Below, in pieces: positions 17,294 to 26,546 of a DNA stretch of 64,000 nt. Each line of letters begins with the position of its first letter. Position 1 is the first letter of the stretch. Made by a program: the position numbers and the translations under genes. The notes below the pieces were generated by a model, which saw only the letters and a list, made by a program, of their open reading frames with translations, ran no database searches and was not told where the DNA came from. The DNA is from Chryseobacterium gambrini (GTDB lineage: Bacteria; Bacteroidota; Bacteroidia; Flavobacteriales; Weeksellaceae): contig NZ_FTOV01000002.1 in the NCBI RefSeq assembly GCF_900156825.1, positions 372,001 to 436,000 of the forward strand. The letters run 5' to 3'.

Positions 17294-17309
17294 TGATAAA
17301 TTATAAACG

Positions 17310-18233
17310 ATGTACAGATTTTTGCTAATTGTTGTGGTTGCTCTATTTTCCGTAGTTGAGGCGCAGATTCCGAAAGTGAGCAGCGGAAAGATTGAAAGAA
17401 TATCAGATTTTAAATCTCAGTTTGTAACACCGAGAAACATCGATGTATGGCTTCCTGAAAATTATTCAACATCTAAAAAATATGCTGTTCTGTATATGCA
17501 GGACGGACAAATGCTTTACGATCCTGATCTTACGTGGAACAAACAATCCTGGAATGTGGATGAAACTGTTTCTGAACTGATGAAATCCAAAAAAATTCAG
17601 AATACCATTGTTGTAGGAGTGTGGAACGATTCCAAGATGAGGCATTTTGATTATTTTCCGCAAAAACCTTTTGAAAGTTTATCCACAGTGGAAAAAGATA
17701 CCGTTAATCATCAATTGAAAAAAGCAGGAAGAGCGAATGAAAAGTTTTCTCCCAATTCAGACAATTATTTAAAGTTTTTGGTGAAGGAACTGAAGCCTTT
17801 GATTGACAAAAAATATTCAACCTTTAAAGACAGATCTCATACTTTTATTGCAGGAAGCAGCATGGGCGGTTTGATTTCGATGTATGCGATCTGTGAATAT
17901 CCTCAGATTTTCGGCGGAGCTGCCTGTCTTTCCACGCACTGGACCGGAACTTTTACCAATGAAAATAATCCTTTTCCGGCGTCTGTCTTACGCTATTTAG
18001 ATAAAAATTTACCAGATCCTAAAAACCACAAAATCTATTTCGACTGCGGAGATCAGACTCTGGATGCGCTGTATCCTGAAATTCAGAAAAAGGCAGATGC
18101 AATTATCAGAAAACACGGATATTCTGAAAAGAACTGGAAAACGTTATACTTTCCCGGCGAAAATCACAGCGAGGAAGCATGGGCAAAAAGACTTTCGAAA
18201 CCTTTGGAGTTTCTTCTTGGAAGAGAATTTTAG
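17310..18233 (+). CDS. Secreted alpha/beta-hydrolase (putative esterase, Fes/EstD-like)
   Basis: 307 residues with a signal peptide (cleavage near VVEAQ, about residue 19). A putative-esterase fold is shown by NIDVWLPENYSTSKKYAVLY, VLYMQDGQMLYD and TIVVGVWNDSKMR. The nucleophile elbow is AGSSMGG (Ser184), followed by CGDQTLD (acid region) and PGENHSEEAW (His near 287). The family includes ferric-enterobactin esterase-like and acyl-ester hydrolases. There are no iron genes next to it, so siderophore hydrolysis is not supported. It is transcribed divergently from the TetR operon. Confidence 0.85.
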   Translation: MYRFLLIVVVALFSVVEAQIPKVSSGKIERISDFKSQFVTPRNIDVWLPENYSTSKKYAVLYMQDGQMLYDPDLTWNKQSWNVDETVSELMKSKKIQNTIVVGVWNDSKMRHFDYFPQKPFESLSTVEKDTVNHQLKKAGRANEKFSPNSDNYLKFLVKELKPLIDKKYSTFKDRSHTFIAGSSMGGLISMYAICEYPQIFGGAACLSTHWTGTFTNENNPFPASVLRYLDKNLPDPKNHKIYFDCGDQTLDALYPEIQKKADAIIRKHGYSEKNWKTLYFPGENHSEEAWAKRLSKPLEFLLGREF

Positions 18234-18323
18234 ATAAGCAGTATTTTCAATAATCAGTATTCTTGAATTTTGATTGTTAAAAAAATCAATGCATCTTTGA
18301 GATTTAAATGAAATTAATAACAC

Positions 18324-19274
18324 ATGAGTTACAGAACATACAATATTATTATCAAAATTAATGAGGAATCTGAGAAAGAAGATCTGAAAAATAGGTTGAC
18401 TGAAAATTTTAAGTTTTACAATATCAGGGAATTTTTTACACCTTTTAGAGGGATTGTCTGTCAGGCGAATAACAAATTTAAGGAATATTCTTTTGAACAG
18501 TTTCCGGATCAGTTTTTCAGGAATCAGGATGAGGTTGAAGACTATTATTCTGAATCTGAAAATCATGCGGTTGAATTTTCTAAGAAGAACGGAGATCTGG
18601 AAGTTGTTTATATTGAAGTCGACTGTTTCGGAGGAAGATGTGCTTCAAATGGTTTTGTCGTACAGAACGGTGTGAAAACCAAAAATGAAGATGTTTTTCA
18701 TTCCGCACACATGAAACTGCTTCATGCGATTGATTATCAATATGATTCTTGGCACTTTTATCCTTTTACAAGAACTTTTTTTACTGATAAAGGCGGCATC
18801 AACGGTGAAATCCTCAATTTTACTTTTCTGGCGGTTCTGATGGCTTTTAATATGGAAGTAGAACACAACCCGGACTTTGAATTTAACGCGGCAGAAAATG
18901 AAATGCAGATTCTTCTTAAAGATAAGTTTGAACTTTACCTGATGAATCTGGGAAGGGAAAGAATTAAAGTATTGGGAAGATTATTTGATAACAGTGCAGA
19001 AACAATTAATAGCGTAAAAAACCTTTTAAACGAAGCATTGCAGGGATTGGAGTATTATATAGAAATAGATAATTTTGAAAACGGAGAGAAAGATTCGGTT
19101 TCCAGTATTTCCAGAGAAAAGTTTCAAAGTGTTGCCAGAGTGAGTTACAGAGCGCAGATTTTTAATGAAATAAAAATTGATTTTTCGCCTGATGTAAAAG
19201 AACCTGTTAAGAATGCCACAACAAAGAAGGAAGGTTTTTTCGGTAAATTTTTTAAAAATATTTTCGGAAAATAA
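18324..19274 (+). CDS. Hypothetical cytoplasmic protein, family not recognised
   Basis: 316 residues with no signal peptide or membrane helix, except a short amphipathic lysine/phenylalanine tail (EGFFGKFFKNIFGK) that could bind membrane. The N-terminal 110 residues look like an alpha/beta domain (YRTYNIIIKINEESEKEDLK, then LEVVYIEVDCFGGRCASNG). The middle is helical (SAHMKLLHAIDYQYDSWHFY). I see no catalytic motif. The two Cys in DCFGGRCAS might bind metal or be structural. It stands alone, 90 bp after the esterase gene. The tail with repeated FF and KNIFG resembles a C-terminal amphipathic anchor. Confidence 0.7.
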   Translation: MSYRTYNIIIKINEESEKEDLKNRLTENFKFYNIREFFTPFRGIVCQANNKFKEYSFEQFPDQFFRNQDEVEDYYSESENHAVEFSKKNGDLEVVYIEVDCFGGRCASNGFVVQNGVKTKNEDVFHSAHMKLLHAIDYQYDSWHFYPFTRTFFTDKGGINGEILNFTFLAVLMAFNMEVEHNPDFEFNAAENEMQILLKDKFELYLMNLGRERIKVLGRLFDNSAETINSVKNLLNEALQGLEYYIEIDNFENGEKDSVSSISREKFQSVARVSYRAQIFNEIKIDFSPDVKEPVKNATTKKEGFFGKFFKNIFGK

Positions 19275-19399
19275 GTACAGTTGCCTTTGGTTACACCATT
19301 TTAGGAAGGGCAAATTTACAATATAATTTTGGGGTAATTTAGATTTTATTAAACTGATAAAAAGCATCCTTACAGACATTGCTTTCTTTAAAATAAAAG

Positions 19400-19429
19400 T
19401 TGATAATTCATCTGTTTTTATTAAATTTG
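19400..19429 (+). promoter_or_regulatory. Promoter of sucC: TTG-N19-TAAATTTG
   Basis: TTG at 19400-19402 and TAAATTTG at 19422-19429 match the flavobacterial -33/-7 consensus with 19-bp spacing, 38 bp before the sucC ATG. Confidence 0.75.
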
Positions 19430-19467
19430 TCAACCTTTAACTATTAAAATAAAATAATAAAAATAAT

Positions 19468-20658
19468 ATGAATCTTCACGAGTATCAATCAAAAGAGATT
19501 TTATCAAAGTATGGAGTAGCTATCCAACGTGGTTTCGTTGCAAACAACGTAGATGAAGCTGTAGCTGCTGCTGAAAAACTAACTGCTGAAACAGGCGCGC
19601 AGGGATGGGTTGTAAAAGCTCAGATCCACGCAGGTGGCCGTGGTAAAGGGGGTGGTGTAAAGTTCTCTCCAAACATGGATAAACTTAAAGAAAACGCTCA
19701 GAACATCATCGGAATGCAGTTGGTAACTCCACAAACTTCTGCTGAAGGTAAAAAAGTAAATTCTGTTTTGGTTGCAGAGGATGTATATTATCCGGGAGAA
19801 ACGGAAACTAAAGAATTTTATGTTTCTATTCTTTTAGACAGAGCTGAAGGTAAAAATACAATCGTATATTCTACTGAAGGTGGTATGGATATTGAGCACG
19901 TTGCTGAAGTAACACCTCATTTGATCCACAAAGAAATCATTGATCCTGCTTTAGGTCTTCAGGGATTCCAGGCTAGAAAAATTGCTTTCAACTTAGGTCT
20001 TGAAGGGAATGCTTTCAAAGAATTCGTAAAATTCATCGGTTCTCTATACAATGCGTATACAGGAATTGATGCATCTCTTTTCGAAATCAACCCTGTGTTG
20101 AAAACTTCTGATAACAAAATTATCGCAGTAGATGCTAAAGTAACTTTGGACGATAACTCATTGTTCCGTCACAAAGATCTAGCTGAGCTTAGAGATACAA
20201 GAGAAGAAGATCCGATGGATGTAGAAGCTGGTGAAGCGGGTCTTAACTTCGTAAAACTAGACGGTAACGTTGCTTGTATGGTAAACGGAGCAGGTCTTGC
20301 AATGGCAACAATGGATATCATCAAATTATCCGGTGGTAATCCTGCCAACTTCCTAGACGTAGGTGGAACTGCAGATGCACAGAGAGTACAGACGGCTTTC
20401 GGAATCATCTTGAGAGATCCGAACGTAAAAGCAATCTTAATCAATATCTTCGGAGGTATCGTAAGATGCGACAGAGTTGCTCAGGGAGTTGTAGACGCTT
20501 ACAAAGCAATGGGCAGCCTTCCGGTTCCATTGATCGTAAGATTACAGGGAACTAACGCGGTTGAAGCTAAAAAATTAATTGACGAGTCTGGTCTTCCGGT
20601 TCACTCTGCAATTACTTTGGAAGAAGCTGCAAACAAAGTAAAAGAAGTTTTAGCATAA
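19468..20658 (+). CDS. sucC: Succinate-CoA ligase (ADP-forming), beta subunit
   Basis: TCA-cycle enzyme subunit carrying the ATP-grasp nucleotide site; with SucD it makes succinyl-CoA or the reverse. 396 residues, the normal length. [17 protein letters not shown] is the family start. [14 protein letters not shown] is the ATP-grasp glycine-rich loop, and [20 protein letters not shown] and [19 protein letters not shown] are further signature segments. sucD is not adjacent, an arrangement I believe is common in flavobacteria. It has its own promoter and a strong terminator 25 bp after the stop, so it is transcribed alone. Confidence 0.98.
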   Translation: MNLHEYQSKEILSKYGVAIQRGFVANNVDEAVAAAEKLTAETGAQGWVVKAQIHAGGRGKGGGVKFSPNMDKLKENAQNIIGMQLVTPQTSAEGKKVNSVLVAEDVYYPGETETKEFYVSILLDRAEGKNTIVYSTEGGMDIEHVAEVTPHLIHKEIIDPALGLQGFQARKIAFNLGLEGNAFKEFVKFIGSLYNAYTGIDASLFEINPVLKTSDNKIIAVDAKVTLDDNSLFRHKDLAELRDTREEDPMDVEAGEAGLNFVKLDGNVACMVNGAGLAMATMDIIKLSGGNPANFLDVGGTADAQRVQTAFGIILRDPNVKAILINIFGGIVRCDRVAQGVVDAYKAMGSLPVPLIVRLQGTNAVEAKKLIDESGLPVHSAITLEEAANKVKEVLA

Positions 20659-20681
20659 GACTGAAATTTTTAAAATACATT

Positions 20682-20718
20682 AAAACCGTTTCATTTTTTG
20701 GAACGGTTTTTTCTTTTT
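20682..20718 (+). terminator. Intrinsic terminator of sucC
   Basis: Stem AAAACCGTT / AACGGTTTT around an 11-nt loop, followed by TTCTTTTTTT. Confidence 0.9.
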
Positions 20719-20770
20719 TTCATCAAATTAAAAATCTTTTGTAATTTGTAGCTGAAAAACTTAATATGCC

Positions 20771-21262
20771 ATGAAAAACATACACATTCCGAATCCGTGT
20801 TCAGAAAACTGGGAAATGATGTCTCCACAGGAAAAAGGACGATTCTGTTCTGTTTGCAATAAATGTGTAATTGATTTTACACAGAAACAACCCAACGAAA
20901 TTCTACAAATCTTTGATGAAAAACAGGATGATGAAATCTGCGGAAGATTTTATGATCATCAGTTAAATACCGATAATAAATCTGAAAAGGTAAGAACTCA
21001 ATTCTTTAAATATATTCCTGTTCACTTTCAAAATAGCAGAATTGTATTAACCGTTTTTTCCGTTATTTTATTTTTAACCGGTTGCTCAAAACCGAAGGAA
21101 GAATCTTTTGCAACCACAGGTCTTGTGATGATTGAAGAAGATTCTATTCCTGAAAATAAAAATTACGTCATCGGCAAGGCTGAAATAGATGAAAGCGATT
21201 CCTTTGTGAAAATCTCTGAAAAAGACAGTGTTATTACCAAAGATGCAGGTTCAAAAAAATAA
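20771..21262 (+). CDS. Hypothetical membrane protein with N-terminal CxxC module
   Basis: 163 residues. The N-terminus (about 1-60) is a Bacteroidota module: IHIPNPCSENWEMM, then GRFCSVCNKCVIDFTQK, with C-x2-C-x2-C plus an upstream Cys, probably binding zinc. A single membrane helix follows (about 94-114, SRIVLTVFSVILFLTGCSK), then an acidic, presumably extracytoplasmic, tail. The LTGC within the helix looks like a lipobox but is preceded by a long cytoplasmic-type region, so lipidation is unlikely. In other flavobacterial proteins this module precedes a membrane segment and secretory domains. Function unknown. Confidence 0.65.
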   Translation: MKNIHIPNPCSENWEMMSPQEKGRFCSVCNKCVIDFTQKQPNEILQIFDEKQDDEICGRFYDHQLNTDNKSEKVRTQFFKYIPVHFQNSRIVLTVFSVILFLTGCSKPKEESFATTGLVMIEEDSIPENKNYVIGKAEIDESDSFVKISEKDSVITKDAGSKK

Positions 21263-21341
21263 ACAAATTAATATAAAGAAAGTGATATAATTAAATAAGT
21301 TATTCATTATAAAATCATTATCTTTACAAGAAAGGTTTAAA

Positions 21342-21791
21342 ATGAGATTGTATTTATTCTTTTTTCTCTTTTTATTTCTTACTTGTCAATCTCAAATTGC
21401 CAGCAATAAAGTAATGTCTCCAAGAAAAGAAATTCAGTTTGAAGACAAAAATCATTATCCATTTACTTTAATCCGTAAAGATTTTCTCCTTATCAATTCT
21501 CAGCAAAAGATGGATGAAATTTTTAAAATCATTCATCAAAAAAATAAAGGAAACAGATTTTCTCCAATTCCTGCTCTTACAGAAAACGAAACATATATTA
21601 TTGTAAAACCCCGCCTGAAAAACTCTAATGATGTTTCAATTGAGGCGATTACTTTCGATAAAAATACACTTTATATAAAAGTCAAAGAATTCAACAATCC
21701 GGATTTTAATGAGAAAAGCAGAATTCCGCCCGATATTTTATTAAAACTCAACGAAAATTTGCTTATTAAAAAAGTAACCATTCAATACTAA
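21342..21791 (+). CDS. Small putative lipoprotein
   Basis: 149 residues. The N-terminus RLYLFFFLFLFLTCQSQ is a signal peptide with an LTC lipobox-like end, so cysteine 15 may be lipidated. The remainder is a globular beta-rich region (KDFLLINSQQKMDEIFKIIH, then DVSIEAITFDKNTLYIKVKE). No family recognised. It starts 79 bp after the CxxC-module gene and ends 17 bp before the metalloprotease gene, so coexpression with the protease is plausible. Confidence 0.6.
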   Translation: MRLYLFFFLFLFLTCQSQIASNKVMSPRKEIQFEDKNHYPFTLIRKDFLLINSQQKMDEIFKIIHQKNKGNRFSPIPALTENETYIIVKPRLKNSNDVSIEAITFDKNTLYIKVKEFNNPDFNEKSRIPPDILLKLNENLLIKKVTIQY

Positions 21792-21808
21792 TATATAAAA
21801 TTACTGTT

Positions 21809-24016
21809 ATGAAAACTAAAACCTTTATCGTCTCGTGCCTGTTGATTGTATCGGCACAGGTTTTTGGTCAGCAGAACTACTGGTCAAAACTAAAAGAAAT
21901 AAAAATAGAACGGGAAAATCTCAATCCGAGATGGACGACTCCCAATAATTTTTCTTTATATCAGGCTGATCTGGAAAAAATTAAAGCTGATCTTAAAAAG
22001 GCACCACAACGTTTTTCGGGAGATGAAAGCCTTGTTGTTAAATTTCCTGATTCTGATGGGAAAATAAGAGATTACATCGTTCAGGAAGCTTCTGTAATGG
22101 AGCCGCAATTACAGGCAAAATTTCCTGAAATCCGTTCCTACATCGGTTGGCAGAAAAGTCATCCGGAAAATTCAATCCGTTTTAGTGTGACTCCTTCTAC
22201 CGGAATCAGTGTGATGTATTTCGATAATTGGGAAGTCAGCTATCTCGACAGTTATACAAAAGACAACTCGGCATTTATCTTATACAAAAGAAAAGACCTC
22301 CCGAAAAACGACCGACTTTTTGAATGTCATGTCGAGAGCGAACTGGATAACTTAAAAAATAACGGTACAGCGAATAAAGCCCCTTTGGTTTCGGACGGAC
22401 AGTTCCGAACCTACAGACTGGCTCTTTCTGCGACAGGAGAATATACTTCTTTTCATGGCGGAACACTTTCTCTGGCAATGGCTGCAATGGCGACAACGAT
22501 GACCAGAGTAAACGGAATTTATGAAAAAACAATTTCCACAACCATGGTTATGATTGCCAATAATAATCTGCTTGTGTATACCAATTCTTCAACGGATCCC
22601 TTTACCAACGGAACTCCGGGAAGCATGATCAATGAGAATCAGACCAACACAACTGCGGTTATCGGATCTGCAAACTACGATATTGGTCACGTTTTTGGAA
22701 CAAACAGTGGTGGTTTGGCAGGATTAGGAGTGGTATGTGTTTCAGGAAGTAAAGCAAGAGGTGTTACAGGTTCCGGAGCTCCGGTTGGAGATCCTTTTGA
22801 CATTGATTATGTTGCGCACGAAATAGGACATCAGTTTGGAGCAAATCATACCTTCAGAGCGGCAACCTCTTCATGTGCCGGTAACTTCAATAACGCAACA
22901 GCTTACGAACCGGGAAGCGGATCTACGATTATGGCTTATGCGGGAATTTGCGGAGCAACCAATAATGTGCAGAATAACAGTGATCCCTACTTTCATGCAG
23001 CAAGTGTAATTGAAATGTATGCTGTTTTGCAGAGAGGGACAGATTGTGCTGCCAAAATTAACAACAATAACGGAGTTCCTACCGCAGATGCAGGAGCCGA
23101 TTACAATATTCCGAAAAGTACCGCTTTTGTTTTAACAGGAACGGGAACAGATCCGAATGGAGATGCTTTAACATATCTTTGGGAACAATATGATAATACA
23201 AGCAATACACAGCCTCCGGTTTCTACCGGAACAGTGGGGCCGGTTTACCGTTCTTTAATTCCAACGGTTTCTCCGTCCAGATATTTTCCGGTGCTGAGTT
23301 CTGTTGTGGCGAATAATCTTATTCCGAAATGGGAAGTTACCCCAAGTGTTGCCAGAACTTTGAATTTTTCTCTTTTGGTAAATGATAATAAAGCAACCGG
23401 AAATCAGGCAGCAAGAGATGCAATGGTGGTAACGATTACCAACGACGGACCTTTCACGGTAACTTCACAGGCAACAACAGGAACAAACTATAACGGAAAT
23501 ACCTCCGTTCCGGTAACATGGAATGTTGCAGGAACCAATACAGGAACCATCAACACTCAGAATGTATCTATTTTGCTGTCTAAAGACGGAGGATTAACGT
23601 TCCCTACTGTTTTGGCGGCAAGTGTTCCGAACAATGGTTCAGCCAATGTTACGCTGCCTAATGAAAATGTTTCGTCTGCAAGAATTATGGTGAAAGCGGT
23701 AGGAAATATTTACTATGCACTTAATACAACAAGTTTCTCAATTACTCAGGTTGTTCTCGCAACGGCAGAAGCCAATGTGAAAAACTTCTCGATTTATCCG
23801 AATCCTTCTCATGATGTTGTAAATATCAGGCTTAAAAATTCTTCTCAGAAAGCAGATTATACTTTGTATGATGCATCAGGAAGATTAATTAAAGAAGGCA
23901 GTTTCAAAGGTGAAACTCAGGTAAAAGTTAATGATCTGATGAATGGAAATTATCTGATCTCTCTGGTTTTGGAAAATGGAGAAAAGATCACAGAAAAATT
24001 AATCATCAAAAAATAA
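21809..24016 (+). CDS. T9SS-exported reprolysin-like zinc metalloprotease
   Basis: 735 residues. A signal peptide (cleavage near VFGQQ) is followed by a propeptide (about 25-195). The catalytic domain contains the zinc motif HEIGHQFGANH (about 336-346; H-E-x2-H-x2-G-x2-H) and the Met-turn GSTIMAYAGIC, placing it in the metzincin/reprolysin-like group. After the catalytic domain come immunoglobulin-like beta domains (PTADAGADYNIPKSTAFVL). A C-terminal type A sorting domain (about 665-735) has FSIYPNPSHDVVNI, for export through PorSS/T9SS. The product is secreted or held at the surface and would degrade proteins. The gene ends at a bidirectional terminator. Confidence 0.94.
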   Translation: MKTKTFIVSCLLIVSAQVFGQQNYWSKLKEIKIERENLNPRWTTPNNFSLYQADLEKIKADLKKAPQRFSGDESLVVKFPDSDGKIRDYIVQEASVMEPQLQAKFPEIRSYIGWQKSHPENSIRFSVTPSTGISVMYFDNWEVSYLDSYTKDNSAFILYKRKDLPKNDRLFECHVESELDNLKNNGTANKAPLVSDGQFRTYRLALSATGEYTSFHGGTLSLAMAAMATTMTRVNGIYEKTISTTMVMIANNNLLVYTNSSTDPFTNGTPGSMINENQTNTTAVIGSANYDIGHVFGTNSGGLAGLGVVCVSGSKARGVTGSGAPVGDPFDIDYVAHEIGHQFGANHTFRAATSSCAGNFNNATAYEPGSGSTIMAYAGICGATNNVQNNSDPYFHAASVIEMYAVLQRGTDCAAKINNNNGVPTADAGADYNIPKSTAFVLTGTGTDPNGDALTYLWEQYDNTSNTQPPVSTGTVGPVYRSLIPTVSPSRYFPVLSSVVANNLIPKWEVTPSVARTLNFSLLVNDNKATGNQAARDAMVVTITNDGPFTVTSQATTGTNYNGNTSVPVTWNVAGTNTGTINTQNVSILLSKDGGLTFPTVLAASVPNNGSANVTLPNENVSSARIMVKAVGNIYYALNTTSFSITQVVLATAEANVKNFSIYPNPSHDVVNIRLKNSSQKADYTLYDASGRLIKEGSFKGETQVKVNDLMNGNYLISLVLENGEKITEKLIIKK

Positions 24017-24037
24017 ATTACTGATTCATAAAAACAG

Positions 24038-24066
24038 AAAAGCAACCATTCATTGGTTGCTTTTTT
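24038..24066. terminator. Bidirectional terminator between metalloprotease and mscS-like gene
   Basis: Stem AAAGCAACCA / TGGTTGCTTT with loop TTCAT and T-runs on either strand, between two convergent genes. Confidence 0.9.
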
Positions 24067-24068
24067 AT

Positions 24069-24950
24069 TTAGTCCTGATTTTCGTTGATTAAATGATCTC
24101 CGTTCGTAATATTGATGCTTGTAGGCGTTACAAGCTGAACACCGTCCTTGTCAAGCCGTTGTTTGATCTTCAAATAAGCCTCACTTTTAAGCTGAACCAT
24201 ATTCGCGCCCACCTTCATCCAGAATTTAGCCTGAATATTGAAAACGCCCTGTTTCAGATCTGTAAAAATAACTTCTGAGGTATCGAGTTTGTCTACATTT
24301 TCGAGATTTTTGATGATGTCGAGCATACCTTTCTGTGCTTTTGAAATATCTTCATCGGCAGGAATTTCGAAATTCAAAATAATTCTTCGCTGAGGGGATG
24401 CGGTAATATTGTAAAACGGAGCATTAAAAACCACCTGATTCGGGATATAAGCTTTCTTACCGTCGTCCGTAATGATTTTTGTTGTTAAAAAACCAATTTC
24501 CTGTACCGTTCCGGAGTGCGTTCCTATCGTAATATAATCTCCGACTTTAAATGCTTTATCAATTCCGATCAGCATTCCTGAGAATATACTGGAAACCAGA
24601 TCTTTCAGGGCAACCCCTGCAATAACCCCTGCAACTCCCAAACTCCCGATGAATTTCCAAAGGAAACTGCTGAAGCCCATAATTTCCAGCGCAATAAACG
24701 TTCCCATCACCATGATCAAAAACCTGAAAACGCTGATTAAGGTTACCAAAGAACTTTCTTTTTTGCTTTTTGGAAAGAATTTATGAAAAAGTTTTACGGC
24801 ACCCTGACTTAAATATTTACTGGTAAACAGAAAGAAAGAAAATACCAGAATCCCTACAATAAGTTTTGGGGTAATTTCTGCAAATTTTACATACCAGTTC
24901 TGTATTACATTATATACAACATCAATATAGCCTAAACCACTATTCTCCAT
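24069..24950 (-). CDS. Small-conductance mechanosensitive channel, MscS family
   Basis: 293 residues. Three transmembrane helices (about 25-45, 65-85 and 90-120), the third glycine/alanine-rich as in MscS TM3 (GSLGVAGVIAGVALKDLVSS). The beta-domain (GDYITIGTHSGTVQEIGFLT) and the alpha/beta C-terminal domain follow. The channel opens on membrane tension to release osmolytes. It has a single-gene arrangement with no partner genes. The start MENSGLGYIDVVYNVI is the ATG used. Confidence 0.92.
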   Translation of the reverse strand: MENSGLGYIDVVYNVIQNWYVKFAEITPKLIVGILVFSFFLFTSKYLSQGAVKLFHKFFPKSKKESSLVTLISVFRFLIMVMGTFIALEIMGFSSFLWKFIGSLGVAGVIAGVALKDLVSSIFSGMLIGIDKAFKVGDYITIGTHSGTVQEIGFLTTKIITDDGKKAYIPNQVVFNAPFYNITASPQRRIILNFEIPADEDISKAQKGMLDIIKNLENVDKLDTSEVIFTDLKQGVFNIQAKFWMKVGANMVQLKSEAYLKIKQRLDKDGVQLVTPTSINITNGDHLINENQD

Positions 24951-24996
24951 GAATAAAAATTTTTTTGATTAAAGATATAATTTTTCAACAAAAATT

Positions 24997-25026
24997 TTGC
25001 CAGTTCCAAAAACTCTACTAAATTTG
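24997..25026 (+). promoter_or_regulatory. Promoter of peroxiredoxin: TTG-N19-TAAATTTG
   Basis: TTG at 24997-24999 and TAAATTTG at 25019-25026, the same 19-bp spacing as at sucC. The ATG is at 25050, 23 bp downstream of the box. Confidence 0.75.
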
Positions 25027-25049
25027 TAGACTAATAAGAGCAAAATATT

Positions 25050-25685
25050 ATGTCAATTAAACTAGGAGACACCGCACCCGATTTTCAGGCAGAAACTTCT
25101 GCAGGGGATATTAATTTTTACGAATATTTAGGAAATTCCTGGGGAATCTTGTTTTCGCATCCCGCAGATTATACTCCGGTTTGCACCACAGAACTTGGGT
25201 ATACTTCAAAACTGAAAGAAGAATTTGATAAAAGAGGAACCAAAGTAATTGCCCTGAGTGTGGATGGAGTAGAAGACCATCAGAACTGGATTAAAGATAT
25301 TAATGAAACACAGAATACGGAAGTTCAGTTCCCGATTATCGCAGACAAAGACAGAAAAATTTCTGAATTGTATGATTTTATTCATCCAAACGCTTCTGCA
25401 ACGGCAACCGTTCGTTCTTTATTAATTATCGATCCGGAAAAGAAAGTAAGGCTTATTATTACTTATCCTGCTTCCACAGGAAGAAATTTTAATGAAATTC
25501 TGAGGGTTCTGGATTCTCTTCAACTGGTAGATTCTCATAAAATCGCGACTCCTGTTAACTGGAAAGACGGAGATGACGTAATTGTTCCGCCTTCAATTTC
25601 TACGGAAGATGCCAGAAAAATTTTCCCGAAAGGAGTAACAGAAATAAAGCCGTATCTGAGATATACGCCACAACCGAATACATGA
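25050..25685 (+). CDS. Peroxiredoxin, 1-Cys (Prx6) type
   Basis: 211 residues. Reduces hydrogen peroxide and alkyl peroxides using the peroxidatic Cys in SHPADYTPVCTTELG (about Cys45). The long C-terminal part (DGDDVIVPPSISTEDARKIF, then YLRYTPQP) is characteristic of Prx6/1-Cys proteins. I see no second conserved cysteine in the usual resolving position. It has its own promoter and a hairpin terminator, and no adjacent reductase gene. Confidence 0.94.
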   Translation: MSIKLGDTAPDFQAETSAGDINFYEYLGNSWGILFSHPADYTPVCTTELGYTSKLKEEFDKRGTKVIALSVDGVEDHQNWIKDINETQNTEVQFPIIADKDRKISELYDFIHPNASATATVRSLLIIDPEKKVRLIITYPASTGRNFNEILRVLDSLQLVDSHKIATPVNWKDGDDVIVPPSISTEDARKIFPKGVTEIKPYLRYTPQPNT

Positions 25686-25724
25686 TTTATTTGATTTTTT
25701 ATAGTTTAGTTTTAATTTGTACGA

Positions 25725-25754
25725 AAATCGCCTCGAAAAACTTCGAGGCGATTT
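25725..25754. terminator. Terminator hairpin between peroxiredoxin and OMP gene
   Basis: Stem AAATCGCCTCGA / TCGAGGCGATTT with a 6-nt loop. There are A/T flanks on both sides and the T-run is short (TTTC), so function is likely but the strength is uncertain. Confidence 0.7.
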
Positions 25755-25798
25755 CAATTGTAGTGTATATGTGAATGTGAAGTGATTGGATCGTAATC

Positions 25799-26389
25799 TT
25801 ACTTTACATCATTTGCGATTTGTTTTGCTTTAGATGTAGGAAGGTAGATGCTGAAACCTAAATTGAATGTAATATTCGAATTTAAACCTTCGCTACCAAA
25901 TCCTGCTCTTCCTCTGTACTTTACTAAACCTTCAAGACCGATGTTTGGAGTAATGAAGTAAGAATAACCAGGACCTACTCCGAAATCGAAACCTGTTGTA
26001 GAGTCTGCATTTTCTACAGATCTTCCTCCGATCCCTGCATTTCCTTCTAAGAACCAACGTCCGTGGTTTAGTAAGTTATCTACTCCTTTTTCTCCCGGAG
26101 AAAGAAAATAACGTCCTAAAGCACCCACTCCATACGTAAATTCTGTAGGAGAACCATTAGTTACCTTGTTGAATCCTAAATCTACATAACCACCGACAGC
26201 TAAGTTGTCTTCAATGAAGTATGCTCCTTTAGGCTGAATAGCAATGTTATAACCACCACCAGTATTTAAACCGAAATTACTTGATATTAAACTACTACCA
26301 ACTAACCAGTTTCCTTTCTGGATTTGTGCATTCATTGTTCCAGCCAAACCAGCTACTGCCATTATTCCTGTAAAAATTAGCTTTTTCAT
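25799..26389 (-). CDS. Outer-membrane beta-barrel protein
   Basis: 196 residues with a signal peptide (cleavage near TMNAQ, about residue 21) and alternating hydrophobic strands with many Gly/Asn turns. Examples are NLAVGGYVDLGFNKVTNG, FTYGVGALGRYFLSPG and FDFGVGPGYSYFITPNIGLE. Eight-stranded porin-like barrels of this size are common in flavobacteria. The function may be structural or adhesive. Single gene, convergent with the peroxiredoxin gene. Confidence 0.85.
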   Translation of the reverse strand: MKKLIFTGIMAVAGLAGTMNAQIQKGNWLVGSSLISSNFGLNTGGGYNIAIQPKGAYFIEDNLAVGGYVDLGFNKVTNGSPTEFTYGVGALGRYFLSPGEKGVDNLLNHGRWFLEGNAGIGGRSVENADSTTGFDFGVGPGYSYFITPNIGLEGLVKYRGRAGFGSEGLNSNITFNLGFSIYLPTSKAKQIANDVK

Positions 26390-26546
26390 AATTTATTATT
26401 TTAATATTTTAATGTTATATCATTTGTGATTTCAGAAAATCAATAAATGTGCCATTCTAATCAATACGTGGTGAAATCATGATAATAATAAAGTATGTAT
26501 AATTCTTATGAAATGCCGATGGGAAGGAATTTTTTTCAGGTTCAGA

